Of a stretch of 35,061 nt of DNA, positions 15,998 to 24,321 are shown piece by piece. Location: positions 1-35,061 of the forward strand of contig JAFGRN010000052.1 of NCBI GenBank assembly GCA_016935115.1, written 5' to 3'. The notes below the pieces were generated by a model. That model was not told the DNA's origin, did no database searches, and worked only from the letters and a program-made list of their open reading frames with translations. The DNA comes from Candidatus Omnitrophota bacterium (GTDB taxonomy: Bacteria > Omnitrophota > Gorgyraeia > 2-01-FULL-45-10). The position numbers were made by a program, and so were the translations under genes. Within the stretch, counting starts at the first letter, position 1. Each line of letters begins with the position of its first letter.

Positions 15998-17226
15998 AGG
16001 CCTGTAGTTTTGGATACTCTTATAAAGGCAAGGCTTGTACCTATGGCAAACCAGAAAAGGGTCGCCAGGTTCAATGAATAAAGATTTGTATCAAAAAAGC
16101 TGTGCACCAGGAACGCGAAGACGCCTATGGATATGCCCCAGAGCGCCGTCCGGTAAAATTCGTCTTTAATAACCTTCAACTGCCTTATAACCGCCCGGAA
16201 ATACGAAAAAAGCAGGAAGAGAAATCCTGACAGGCCGACCAGCCCCGTATCCGCGGCCATCTGGAGATAGCAATTATGCGCGTAACTGCCCTTCTTGCCC
16301 TTAAACTCATCATTCCTGTACTTCATGTAATTAACGAAGAAAGTGTTGAGCCCGCTGCCTATGACAGGATGTTTCATGAATACCTGCCAGGAAGTGTCCA
16401 TCATCTTAAACCGGTGACCAAAGCCGCTGGTTGAAAACATATAGGAAGTGGTTTCGGTCTTGATCAGGATGGAACCGGCCAGGATAGCCACCAGCAGAAG
16501 AAATATCCACATTTTGCGTTTTGAAACAGCGACATACACCATCGACATCGCAAGGGCGATCCAGGCGCTCCTCACCTTGGCCAGGAAGAACAGATAGAAA
16601 AGTCCGGCGGACACTGCCATCATAAGGTACTTCATACCCTGCTTTTTCATACCGAATAACGCAATGCAGGATAGAGGTGCTATCATCAGCAATATCCATG
16701 CGGCCAGGTCATTCGGAAACGGAAAGGAAGCCGTCGGGAAACCTCTGAAAACATCATTATCTACAAGCAGGGTCCTGATCTTGAAAGCCGGGTAGTTATG
16801 TAGAACGTCATAACCCGTTGTGTAATACTGTATAAAGCCATCCGCCATTATTACAACTATGGAAATAAACGCCATCAGAAGAATATCCTTCAACCTCTCT
16901 TTTGTCCGTATGGTATCCGCCATGACGATACAGAGAAATATATACTTCAGCACTTTGGTAAAAAACGCCTTCATGCTCAAGGCCGGATAGGCGGTATTGA
17001 TAAAAGATGGTATTATCGCCGCGGCAAATACGACAAAGGCAAAGCCCAGTTCGATCTGCTTAAATTTAAGATCGCGGTTCAGTATCTTTTGTACTGCCCA
17101 CGCGATTATCGCAACCGTAATACCGATCTCCGATATCGACTTGGAGAAAGGCGCGGCGAAGACTATCGCATAGAGGCACCACTTTATCGTCTCGTCGATC
17201 ACCCTGTTAAGACGTTCTTTATTCAA
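15994..17226 (-). CDS. O-antigen ligase/polymerase family membrane protein (WaaL/Wzy-like)
   Basis: This 410-residue polytopic inner-membrane protein has about ten to twelve hydrophobic segments and the WaaL/Wzy-type periplasmic loop. Features are AKVRSAWIALA, the family block HPVIGSGLNTFFVNYMKYR and SYAHNCYLQMAADTGLVGL. The arginine in AKVRSAW and the histidine in AHNCYL are the residues expected to be functional. The enzyme would either ligate O-polysaccharide to lipid A-core or polymerise repeat units; sequence alone cannot decide. I chose the TTG at 17226, preceded by AAGGGG six bases upstream, which overlaps the WecA-like gene by eight bases. An ATG at 17277 would add 17 residues with no visible ribosome-binding site. 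Confidence 0.85.
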   Translation of the reverse strand: MNKERLNRVIDETIKWCLYAIVFAAPFSKSISEIGITVAIIAWAVQKILNRDLKFKQIELGFAFVVFAAAIIPSFINTAYPALSMKAFFTKVLKYIFLCIVMADTIRTKERLKDILLMAFISIVVIMADGFIQYYTTGYDVLHNYPAFKIRTLLVDNDVFRGFPTASFPFPNDLAAWILLMIAPLSCIALFGMKKQGMKYLMMAVSAGLFYLFFLAKVRSAWIALAMSMVYVAVSKRKMWIFLLLVAILAGSILIKTETTSYMFSTSGFGHRFKMMDTSWQVFMKHPVIGSGLNTFFVNYMKYRNDEFKGKKGSYAHNCYLQMAADTGLVGLSGFLFLLFSYFRAVIRQLKVIKDEFYRTALWGISIGVFAFLVHSFFDTNLYSLNLATLFWFAIGTSLAFIRVSKTTGL

Positions 17227-18259
17227 GATCGTCCCCTTTCTTGCTCCTGCCGAATCTTCCCGTATCGACAAGGGCAAGCCTTATCCCCAGTACCAGCATG
17301 AACATGGCTACACCGCCGATCAGTATCAGAGCCGGCCTCAGCGGCAATATCTGCATCAGCAGGGCCGACAGGCCCAGGACGATACATATGCCGTATATGA
17401 CGAGTACCGCCCTCCTTTTCCTGAAGCCCAGAAGCGCCAGCCTGTGCGAAGAATGATCGCGGCCGCCCTGGAATATCGAGCGCCCCTCCACCAGCCTCAT
17501 TACGGTAACAAGCATCGTATCGAATATCGGATAAGCAAGTATAAGTATGGGCATGGCAAGCGACGTAGTAAGAAATTTTGAGCTCCAGCTTCCCATAACC
17601 GCTAGAGACGCCAGCACAAAACCCAGCACAAGGCTACCTGTGTCCCCCATGAATATGCTCGCCTTCGGAAAGTTGTGTTTCAAGAAGCCGAGGCCCGCTC
17701 CGGCCAGGGCGAATGACATGACCGCGACAGGCAATTGCCCGCTTGTACACATAGTTATTCCGAAGAATATAGAGGCTATGACCGCTATCCCCACGGAAAG
17801 GCCGTTCATGTTATCCAGCAGATTGAAAGCATTGGTAATCCCGACTATCCACAGGTACGTAAATATCGTATCGAGATAATAATTATGCAGGAACTCTACC
17901 CTTACGCCGGACTTTATTACTATCATAGCCGCAAGAAACTGGCCCAACAGCTTCACCTCTGGCATCATCCCCATCCTGTCGTCAACGAGCCCCACAACCA
18001 GGAGGAACGTGCATCCCACTATGACACTCAGTAATTTCGCGTCCAGTGTCAGGCCTATGGTCATAAGTATCCCTATTATGAACGAGACATATATCGATAC
18101 GCCTCCGAGAAGGGCGGTGGGCCGCGCATGGACCTTGTTAGTCTTGGGATGGTCGAGATAATTGAGCTTTACCGCTATATTCTTTATGACCGGCGTGATG
18201 ATATATGATATCACTGTAGTCAATATAAAAACTTCCGCTATATTCTTTATTCTCAGCAT
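17219..18259 (-). CDS. Undecaprenyl-phosphate sugar-1-phosphate transferase (WecA/TagO family)
   Basis: This 346-residue polytopic membrane enzyme of the MraY/WecA/TagO family loads GlcNAc-1-phosphate or a related sugar-phosphate onto undecaprenyl phosphate to start a glycan. The family motifs are all present. HPKTNKVHARPTALLGG lies near 37-53 and the Mg-binding Asp pair LVDDRMG near 91-97. NAFNLLDNMNGL is at 143-154, FMGDTGSLVLG near 203-213 and HSSHRLALLGF near the C-terminus. It starts 16 bases after the epimerase gene, and its stop overlaps the ligase start. It is the likely priming enzyme for the glycan assembled by the locus. Sequence cannot say which sugar is transferred. Confidence 0.93.
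   Translation of the reverse strand: MLRIKNIAEVFILTTVISYIITPVIKNIAVKLNYLDHPKTNKVHARPTALLGGVSIYVSFIIGILMTIGLTLDAKLLSVIVGCTFLLVVGLVDDRMGMMPEVKLLGQFLAAMIVIKSGVRVEFLHNYYLDTIFTYLWIVGITNAFNLLDNMNGLSVGIAVIASIFFGITMCTSGQLPVAVMSFALAGAGLGFLKHNFPKASIFMGDTGSLVLGFVLASLAVMGSWSSKFLTTSLAMPILILAYPIFDTMLVTVMRLVEGRSIFQGGRDHSSHRLALLGFRKRRAVLVIYGICIVLGLSALLMQILPLRPALILIGGVAMFMLVLGIRLALVDTGRFGRSKKGDDLE
17233..17238 (-). promoter_or_regulatory. Ribosome-binding site deciding a TTG start
   Basis: AAGGGG on the minus strand sits six bases before the TTG at 17226-17224. It supports that codon as the start of the WaaL/Wzy-like gene. The site lies inside the 3' end of the WecA-like gene. Confidence 0.6.
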
Positions 18260-18275
18260 GATAAAACCCCGAATT

Positions 18276-19244
18276 TTATTCCTTAAAATACTCCACTATA
18301 TTTACAAGCATCTCATCCAGGTCTACCTCCGGCCGGAAACCGATAAACTTATTTATCTTCGTGATATCCGGCGCCCTATGCCTCATGTCCTCGAAACCTT
18401 TTTTGTACGCCTTGTCATACGGAATATACACTATCGGGGAGCGGGATCCGGTGAGCTTCTTCACCTTCTCAGCCAGCGCCTGGATGGAGATGGTGTGCGG
18501 ATTACCGATATTAAATATCTCCCCGACGGCCTTCGGCGTCCGGGCAAGCCCGGTTATAGCGCTTACGGCATCGGAGATATAAGTGAAACTTCTCGTCTGC
18601 CGGCCATCTCCGTATATGGTAATAGGCCGGTTTAACAGCGCGTCTTTCACAAAACGCGGCACCACCATGCCATACATTCCGCTCTGGCGCGGGCCTACGG
18701 TATTGAAGAAACGCACTATGATCACCGGTAATCTCTTCTCGCGCCAGTAGGCCAGCGACAGGAATTCGTCCATCGCTTTCGCGCACGAATAACTCCATCT
18801 CGATATGGTAGTCGGGCCCAATACCCTGTCATCATCCTCTTTGAATATCCTCTTGCCCGGCCTGTCCTTCCCGTATATCTCGGAAGTGGAGGCAACCAGC
18901 ACTTTCTTCCTTCCGAACGAACTTGCCAGATTCAGGACAGTCTCCGTCCCTTTTACGTTGGTATGTATCGATTCCAGCGGGTTATCGATGATATACTTCA
19001 CGCCTACGGCGGCCGCCATATGGTAGACCATGTCGCAATTTCTTATAAGGCGCTTCATAAGCTTTTCATTCATTATGGTGCCTTTATGAAATGAAAAACG
19101 GCGGTCGCGTAAAAGGTGTTTTATGTTCCTGATGCTGCCGGTGGAGAGGTTGTCGATAACAACCACATCCTCATCGCGCCTCAAAAGTTCTTCGGCCAGA
19201 TGCGACCCTATGAAACCCGCTCCGCCTGTAATAAGATTCTTCAT
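18276..19244 (-). CDS. NAD-dependent nucleotide-sugar epimerase/decarboxylase (SDR)
   Basis: This 322-residue extended short-chain dehydrogenase has the NAD-binding GGAGFIG at 7-13, the STSEIYG strand near 119-125 and the catalytic YSCAK at 152-156. NTVGPRQSGMYGMVVPRFV and GDGRQTRSFTYISDAV match UDP-glucuronate decarboxylase and UDP-glucose/GalNAc 4-epimerase relatives. It would change the sugar of a UDP-hexose before transfer. The exact reaction is not decided by these motifs. A good GGGAGG site lies 10 bases before the ATG. It follows the GT4 gene by 15 bases and precedes the priming transferase by 16, so it may prepare the sugar that primer uses. Confidence 0.82.
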   Translation of the reverse strand: MKNLITGGAGFIGSHLAEELLRRDEDVVVIDNLSTGSIRNIKHLLRDRRFSFHKGTIMNEKLMKRLIRNCDMVYHMAAAVGVKYIIDNPLESIHTNVKGTETVLNLASSFGRKKVLVASTSEIYGKDRPGKRIFKEDDDRVLGPTTISRWSYSCAKAMDEFLSLAYWREKRLPVIIVRFFNTVGPRQSGMYGMVVPRFVKDALLNRPITIYGDGRQTRSFTYISDAVSAITGLARTPKAVGEIFNIGNPHTISIQALAEKVKKLTGSRSPIVYIPYDKAYKKGFEDMRHRAPDITKINKFIGFRPEVDLDEMLVNIVEYFKE

Positions 19245-19259
19245 TGCCTGACAACCTCC

Positions 19260-20435
19260 CTATTTCTTAAAACATTCTTTGTATAGAGACTCTATATCAT
19301 TGACCAGCCGTTCTTTTGAATATTTAGCCCTTACCAGCTCCCTGCCGTTCAAGCCGAATTCGGCCCTCTTCTTCCCGTCGGCCAGAAGATCGGCGAGTTT
19401 GCGGGAGAGGTCCTTCGCGTCATCGCTATTTACCAAGAAGCCGTTCTTACCGTGAATCACTATATCCCTTACCCCGCCGACGTCGGTGGCTACCACAGGC
19501 CTTGCGCAAGCAGACGCTTCTATGAGAGATACAGGAGTGCCTTCGTTCAGGGATGTCAATACCACTACGTCCAGATCAGCATAGACAGGCGCGAGATCCT
19601 TTTTCCAGCCGGTAAATATCACCCGTCCGTCCAAGCCCGCGCGCTTCACTTTTTCCTTAAGATCAGCGGCGCATTCACCGTCGCCTATTATCACAAAATT
19701 AACTTTTGCCAGCCTGTCTCTGCCTATAAAATCTGCCGCCGCGTCTATAAACATCCCGTGGTTCTTTATGGGAACGAGCCTGCCGACTATACCCACCAGC
19801 AGCGTGTCCGGACCGACGCCAAGCTCTTTCCTGAATGCCCCTCTCTCCTTTTCGCATGTAAGGAACCTGTCGAGCTCAAAACCGAGGGGTATTACCACGC
19901 ACTTCGACGCTTCCACCACTTTTAATTTATTGACTATCTCATCCCTGATGAGCCCGCTTACCGTCACCACCCTGTCGGTAAAGATAGCGAGAAACTTTTC
20001 TATCATCAGGAAGATGCGCGCTTTCACGGGGTTAAAATAACCGTCAAAGACATGGCCGTGGAAAGTATGCACTTTCACCGGGACGCCCGCGCAGATAGCC
20101 GCCAGGCGGCCGAGTGTACCGGCCTTTGCTGTGTGCGTATGCACAATATCCGGTTTCTCGCGCTTTATTACCGACAATATGGAAAAGAACGCCCTTATAT
20201 CTTTTATCGGCGAGATCTCCCTCGACATGTCTTTTATTATCACGGGCGCTACATTCTTCTCGGCCGCAAGATATGACATATCACCTTCGGAGTCATTCAC
20301 CATGCCGCATACCAGAATATCCCTGTAGCCGCGCCTGTTCAATTCACTCGATAGAAGTACCGTATGTATGGCCGGTCCCCCGACATTGAGACGGGCTATT
20401 ATCCTGACTATCTTTTTTGGGGCCGCTATATCCAT
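19260..20435 (-). CDS. GT4 glycosyltransferase
   Basis: This 391-residue GT-B glycosyltransferase of family GT4 begins with KIVRIIARLNVGGPAIHTV, the acceptor-side motif of this family. It continues with IVHTHTAKAGTLGRLAA, VGRLVPIKNHGMFIDAA and the EX7E-type nucleotide-sugar site LNEGTPVSLIEASACARPVV. These are typical of retaining polysaccharide transferases that use UDP- or GDP-sugars at the cytoplasmic membrane face. The ATG overlaps the upstream fused glycosyltransferase gene by ten bases. I cannot assign its sugar. Confidence 0.88.
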   Translation of the reverse strand: MDIAAPKKIVRIIARLNVGGPAIHTVLLSSELNRRGYRDILVCGMVNDSEGDMSYLAAEKNVAPVIIKDMSREISPIKDIRAFFSILSVIKREKPDIVHTHTAKAGTLGRLAAICAGVPVKVHTFHGHVFDGYFNPVKARIFLMIEKFLAIFTDRVVTVSGLIRDEIVNKLKVVEASKCVVIPLGFELDRFLTCEKERGAFRKELGVGPDTLLVGIVGRLVPIKNHGMFIDAAADFIGRDRLAKVNFVIIGDGECAADLKEKVKRAGLDGRVIFTGWKKDLAPVYADLDVVVLTSLNEGTPVSLIEASACARPVVATDVGGVRDIVIHGKNGFLVNSDDAKDLSRKLADLLADGKKRAEFGLNGRELVRAKYSKERLVNDIESLYKECFKK

Positions 20436-22291
20436 CCCTTAAACCAGTAATATATTATGCCCAGGTACTCATGCATTATACCCCTTATCTGAGTCAAGCT
20501 TATCTTTTTTGTAAATATGCCATTCGTTTTGTGCGCATAGAAAGAACTCTTTGGAATTGGGGTATATGATACATCTATATCTCCACCCATCTTAGCAAAA
20601 ACTTTCGATACACGCAGCATATGGTACGGCGAAGTCAATAAAATGATCTTTTTCCAACCTTTTTTGTCAAGTATTTCCCTGGTAAAAAGAACACTATCAT
20701 GCGTATTAGAAACTCTATTCTCCAGTACTATAGCATTTTCAGGGACACCTAAAGATAGAGCCAAGGCCTTCATAACAAGCGTCTCCTCGAGTATATGGAT
20801 ATATCCAGATGAAAAAATTATGTAGGACGCATACCCTTTCTTATAAAGCTCCACAGCGTATTCAGCCCTTTCCTCATATCCCTGTCCGACTTTTCCGGAC
20901 TCACCGATACCGCCTCCAAGCACTACTATGGCATCCACTTTTTTGGGAGGATCCGATACTATGAGCGGCTGGGCAAGGACCCATACTATGGGTGTATAAA
21001 ACACCAGCAAGTAGAACGCCAAAGCCGCTATCAGGCTCTTCATCATAGTGCGCTTGGTATTTTTATACAACTTAAGGAATTTATCCTGCCATGTCATCGA
21101 CGGCTCTCTTCCCTTCCTTTCGATCGCATCTTCCATAAACGCGCTCATGCGGTCTATGCGGCTGGACCAGCTGTTGTTCCTGGCCACATTCATCCTTCCG
21201 GATCGCGCATCCGCGGTATCGAAAGCAAGCGCTTTCTCCAGGAATTTGATGAACTCTTCATGCGTGCCGGCAATGTAAGTAAAGCTATTGCCCCTGTTCA
21301 TGGCCTCCACTTCCGGCAGTGCCGTGGAAACAACCGGCTTACCCATCATGTGATACTCATTGAGTTTGGTAGGATAAACCGTCATGGTGTATTCGGACAC
21401 CAGATACGGTATCGTGCACACATCGAACCGGTTTATATACGCCGGAAGATCTTCAAATTCCTTCTTCCCGAGCATGAAGATATTACTCAGACCTTCTATC
21501 TCTCCCGTATCCACTTGCTTGGGCCCGACCAGCACTACGGACCACTTCGGATGGCTCGTAGCTATGCGTTTTATAAGTGAAAGGTCAACGTGCTTATGTA
21601 TACCGCCTATATACCCGATTATAGGCCCATGAATACCGCTTATATCTGCCGGAATTTTTTTGGCCGGATTTGAAAGGTAATCATCGAAGACTTTTGTGTT
21701 AACCCCGAAAGGAAATATGTGGACGTTTGGATTGATCTTTAGACACTTATTCGCTATGGCCGGGCCCTGGGCAAAGATAACGTCGCATTTTTTAATCAGC
21801 TTGTTTTCCGTATCTCTCAATCTCTTTGGATTGTCTGTCAGGACGTTAAAATCGGCTATGTTATAATATACCAGCAGCTTTCTGCTGTCAAACTCGTCAA
21901 TTATTTCAAGCGCCATGCTTGTGGGGAGAAATGTCCATATTATTGGATCTCGGAATGATATGGCTTTCATCCAGCGCTTGAGCGGCTCTATCAGAAGCTG
22001 CCTGTTCATACGGCCGGCAATTTTTGAATGCGGAAAGGGCAGTATTACGGGTGAATAGACGAAGAGATTCTTCCTCTCCTCCCTGAAACCCTTGGTGCTC
22101 CTGATCCAGCTGACAATCCTCTTCTTGAGCCTGTGCACATCCCCGAGATTAGGAGACCTGACGCCTATATTCTCAATGAAAAGGACTCTATTGCCGTTCC
22201 TGGCAAAAGTGGACATGATCTCCTGGTGGCCCTGCCACACAAAATCCCAGTCAATACTGGATATGCAGATGATGTCCTGATTTTTCAGCAT
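20426..22291 (-). CDS. Fusion protein: GT4-like glycosyltransferase plus membrane-anchored DUF218 domain
   Basis: This 621-residue protein is a two-domain fusion. Residues 1-395 are a GT-B glycosyltransferase resembling TuaH/GT4 enzymes: FPFGVNTKVF near 193-202, GYIGGIHKHVDL near 226-237 and PTKLNEYHMMGKPVVST near 307-323. Residues 418-441 form one membrane segment. Residues about 450-605 are a DUF218 (SanA/ElyC/YdcF) domain, with VDAIVVLGGG near 452-461, VSNTHDSV near 527-534 and LLTSPYHMLRV at 551-561. DUF218 proteins such as ElyC affect envelope glycan synthesis. In sampled lines, base composition falls to 30-45% G+C in the DUF218 part and recovers to about 55% in part of the glycosyltransferase part. 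The reading frame is open throughout. An assembly error joining two genes is unlikely but not excluded. Confidence 0.85.
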   Translation of the reverse strand: MLKNQDIICISSIDWDFVWQGHQEIMSTFARNGNRVLFIENIGVRSPNLGDVHRLKKRIVSWIRSTKGFREERKNLFVYSPVILPFPHSKIAGRMNRQLLIEPLKRWMKAISFRDPIIWTFLPTSMALEIIDEFDSRKLLVYYNIADFNVLTDNPKRLRDTENKLIKKCDVIFAQGPAIANKCLKINPNVHIFPFGVNTKVFDDYLSNPAKKIPADISGIHGPIIGYIGGIHKHVDLSLIKRIATSHPKWSVVLVGPKQVDTGEIEGLSNIFMLGKKEFEDLPAYINRFDVCTIPYLVSEYTMTVYPTKLNEYHMMGKPVVSTALPEVEAMNRGNSFTYIAGTHEEFIKFLEKALAFDTADARSGRMNVARNNSWSSRIDRMSAFMEDAIERKGREPSMTWQDKFLKLYKNTKRTMMKSLIAALAFYLLVFYTPIVWVLAQPLIVSDPPKKVDAIVVLGGGIGESGKVGQGYEERAEYAVELYKKGYASYIIFSSGYIHILEETLVMKALALSLGVPENAIVLENRVSNTHDSVLFTREILDKKGWKKIILLTSPYHMLRVSKVFAKMGGDIDVSYTPIPKSSFYAHKTNGIFTKKISLTQIRGIMHEYLGIIYYWFKGWI

Positions 22292-23418
22292 AATATTCTT
22301 TCCGCCATATCGCCCACATATTCCGCTATCGCGGGTGAGGCCGTCAGGCCCGGTGATTCAATTCCAATAAGATTTACAAAACCCGGCAGGCCCCTTTCTG
22401 ACTCATCTTTTATAACGAAATCCCTGAACTCTCCGCCCGCTTCCTGCAATTTGGGCCTTATCCCCGAAGTATCCGCAACAATGTCCTCATGCTCAATGAA
22501 TGGCATGATGGCCTTTATCGATCCGCAAAACTTGCCCGCGCGCATACTATCCACCGAATAATCCTTAACACGCTCCTTCATATATTCATCGTCGGGCCCC
22601 AGGCGCAGGCTTCCCGCGAGATCAACTGTCGCATGGATCCCCAGTCCTACCGCTTTCGGCCTGGGTACCGGATAGACCAAGCCGCCGACCATCCTGGACT
22701 TTGCCCCATTTACCCGGAAATACTGCCCCTTGCAATAATGCAGGCGGTATCCATCTTTATCCACATCTATTCCGGCCATACCGGCAACCATGTCGGAGTC
22801 AAGCCCTGCCGAGTTTACCACTACCCGCGCTTCAATCTTTGATACATCATTACCGTTCCTGACACTGATGCTGTAGCCATTTTTAATCTTCTCGATAGCC
22901 ACAGCCTCCGCATCAAACGCAACCATGGCGCCATTATCCCGGGCGGAACGCAGAAGGAACGCCATAAGCTTATGGGAATCGATTATGCCCGTACAGGGCG
23001 AATGAAGCGCGCAGAGGCCTCTCACATTGGGCTCCACCTTCTTGAGCCCAGCAGCGTCGAGCATGGCAAGATCTTCTACACCATTGGCACACCCAAGGGC
23101 ATATAGCCCCTCCAGGGCGCTCCTTTCCATTTCATCTACGGCAACTATAACTTTACCGGTCCACCTATGGGGTATCCGGTACTTTTCGCACAACTCGCGC
23201 AGCAGCCTCCTGCCCCTGACACAAAGACGGGCCTTAAGCGTTCCTGCAGGATAATACATCCCTCCATGTATTACTTCGCTGTTGCGCGAACTGGTCTCCC
23301 GGCCGAAAGAATTGTTCCTTTCCAGAATGATGACTCTTCTATTATCTTTTGCAACTTCTTTTCCCACGGCGAGCCCTACCACTCCCGCGCCGATAATCAG
23401 TATATCAACTTCTTCCAC
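22285..23418 (-). CDS. lhgO: FAD-dependent oxidoreductase, L-2-hydroxyglutarate oxidase (LhgO)-like
   Basis: This 377-residue flavoprotein of the DAO superfamily most resembles LhgO (YgaF), which oxidises L-2-hydroxyglutarate to 2-oxoglutarate and passes electrons to the membrane quinone pool. The FAD motif GAGVVGLAVG is at 10-19. SRNSEVIHGGMYYPAGTLKARLC near 43-66 is characteristic of the family. VVNSAGLDSD near the middle is the second FAD-binding block and NLIGIESPGLTASPAIAEYVG the C-terminal signature. It sits within a glycan-synthesis array between a methyltransferase and a fused glycosyltransferase, so it may act on a hydroxyacid or sugar acid in that pathway. Its stop overlaps the next start by seven bases. 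The LhgO call rests on motifs, and substrate use here is uncertain. Confidence 0.78.
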   Translation of the reverse strand: MEEVDILIIGAGVVGLAVGKEVAKDNRRVIILERNNSFGRETSSRNSEVIHGGMYYPAGTLKARLCVRGRRLLRELCEKYRIPHRWTGKVIVAVDEMERSALEGLYALGCANGVEDLAMLDAAGLKKVEPNVRGLCALHSPCTGIIDSHKLMAFLLRSARDNGAMVAFDAEAVAIEKIKNGYSISVRNGNDVSKIEARVVVNSAGLDSDMVAGMAGIDVDKDGYRLHYCKGQYFRVNGAKSRMVGGLVYPVPRPKAVGLGIHATVDLAGSLRLGPDDEYMKERVKDYSVDSMRAGKFCGSIKAIMPFIEHEDIVADTSGIRPKLQEAGGEFRDFVIKDESERGLPGFVNLIGIESPGLTASPAIAEYVGDMAERILC

Positions 23419-23430
23419 AACAGCCCCGCG

Positions 23431-24249
23431 TCAACTTTTATATCCCCAGGCTACCCAGCCCGCCGTATCCCGCAGCCTGGTGATCCGGATCTCCGAGAAA
23501 CCGCACTTCGCAAAGAGTTCTTCTATCTCGGCCCTGCTAAACCTGTATTCTACAGGCGCGCCGAACCGGTCATAAAGATCTCCGCGTAATGAAAAGGGCC
23601 CCGAGCCGAAATTGAATGGCATCTTCGATGCTATGTTCCTGGTAAACTTAAAATTCTTCATTACATTTGCCGGAAGCGTAAAAAAAATGAAGACGAGTGG
23701 CGATAATACCCACGCCATGGCATAGAGCGCCTTCCTGGGCAGGCGCGTTGTGATGCGCCTCAAGGCAGTGATAATCTTGAGCATCGCATACTTGAAAATA
23801 TTATTCGAATGGTCCTCGTACAGATAGATGAATGCAGGGCTGCCCTTCTTAAGCACCCTGGATATCTCGCGCAAACATCTGCCGGGATCCGGAGTATGAT
23901 GCAACACTCCGAACGAATAGGCGAAGTCAAAAATCGATCCCTTAATGGCTATATTCATTGCCGAACATTTAATAGCCATCACATTGCCGAGTCCGCTTAC
24001 GAGCCGTCCTGTTTTATAAATACCATCGCTTATATCCATACTTACAAACCTGACTGCGGGATTAGTTTTTGCCATTATATACGTATCATACCCGCAGCCG
24101 GATCCCACTTCTATGCCTGCATTGCCTCTCACTATAGGTTCGGGGATAACCTCCTGCATGGCATTGAAATGCCATTTCCGGGCAGGAGCGCCACCGCTTT
24201 TCTGCCATAACAGGCTATATGTATTTATAGTTTCTTTTATATTATTCAT
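23431..24249 (-). CDS. Class I SAM-dependent methyltransferase
   Basis: This 272-residue methyltransferase has the Rossmann SAM-binding block IEVGSGCGYDTYI near 45-57 and DIS in VSMDISDGIYKTG. The family motif DFAYSFGVLHHTPDPGRCLREISRVLKKG matches the Methyltransf_11 type. A hydrophobic, basic segment around ALYAMAWVLSPLVFIFF suggests membrane association or binding to a lipid-linked substrate. It is the first gene downstream of the promoter-like site at 24269-24297 and likely heads the 24249-15994 unit. It could methylate a lipid-linked glycan. The substrate is unknown. Confidence 0.82.
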   Translation of the reverse strand: MNNIKETINTYSLLWQKSGGAPARKWHFNAMQEVIPEPIVRGNAGIEVGSGCGYDTYIMAKTNPAVRFVSMDISDGIYKTGRLVSGLGNVMAIKCSAMNIAIKGSIFDFAYSFGVLHHTPDPGRCLREISRVLKKGSPAFIYLYEDHSNNIFKYAMLKIITALRRITTRLPRKALYAMAWVLSPLVFIFFTLPANVMKNFKFTRNIASKMPFNFGSGPFSLRGDLYDRFGAPVEYRFSRAEIEELFAKCGFSEIRITRLRDTAGWVAWGYKS

Positions 24250-24268
24250 ATTTTAATTAGGGGATATG

Positions 24269-24297
24269 ATTATATTACAATATTATTGTATATGCAA
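24269..24297 (-). promoter_or_regulatory. Candidate sigma-70 promoter before the methyltransferase gene
   Basis: On the minus strand a perfect -10 box TATAAT (24274-24269) follows a -35-like TTGCAT (24297-24292) with a 17-base spacer. Only TTG of the -35 matches the consensus, so recognition may need help. It lies just upstream of the 24249 start, in the only sizeable gap, and is the natural start of the downstream transcription unit. Confidence 0.55.
24276..24290. promoter_or_regulatory. Palindrome between -35 and -10, possible operator
   Basis: TACAATA-T-TATTGTA is a perfect inverted repeat with a single central base (seven-base arms). It sits wholly inside the promoter spacer, a common position for a repressor or activator site. 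AT-rich palindromes also occur by chance, so it is only a candidate. Confidence 0.4.
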
Positions 24298-24321
24298 GGT
24301 TATAAGGCTGTGAGGAGTCCC

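Larger units (their letters stand above)
24250..24321. other. Longest internal intergenic gap (72 bases)
   Basis: The gap is AT-rich and contains no reading frame that I can support. It holds the promoter candidate and its nested palindrome listed separately. Every other internal junction in the array is an overlap or a gap of at most 20 bases. Confidence 0.8.
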
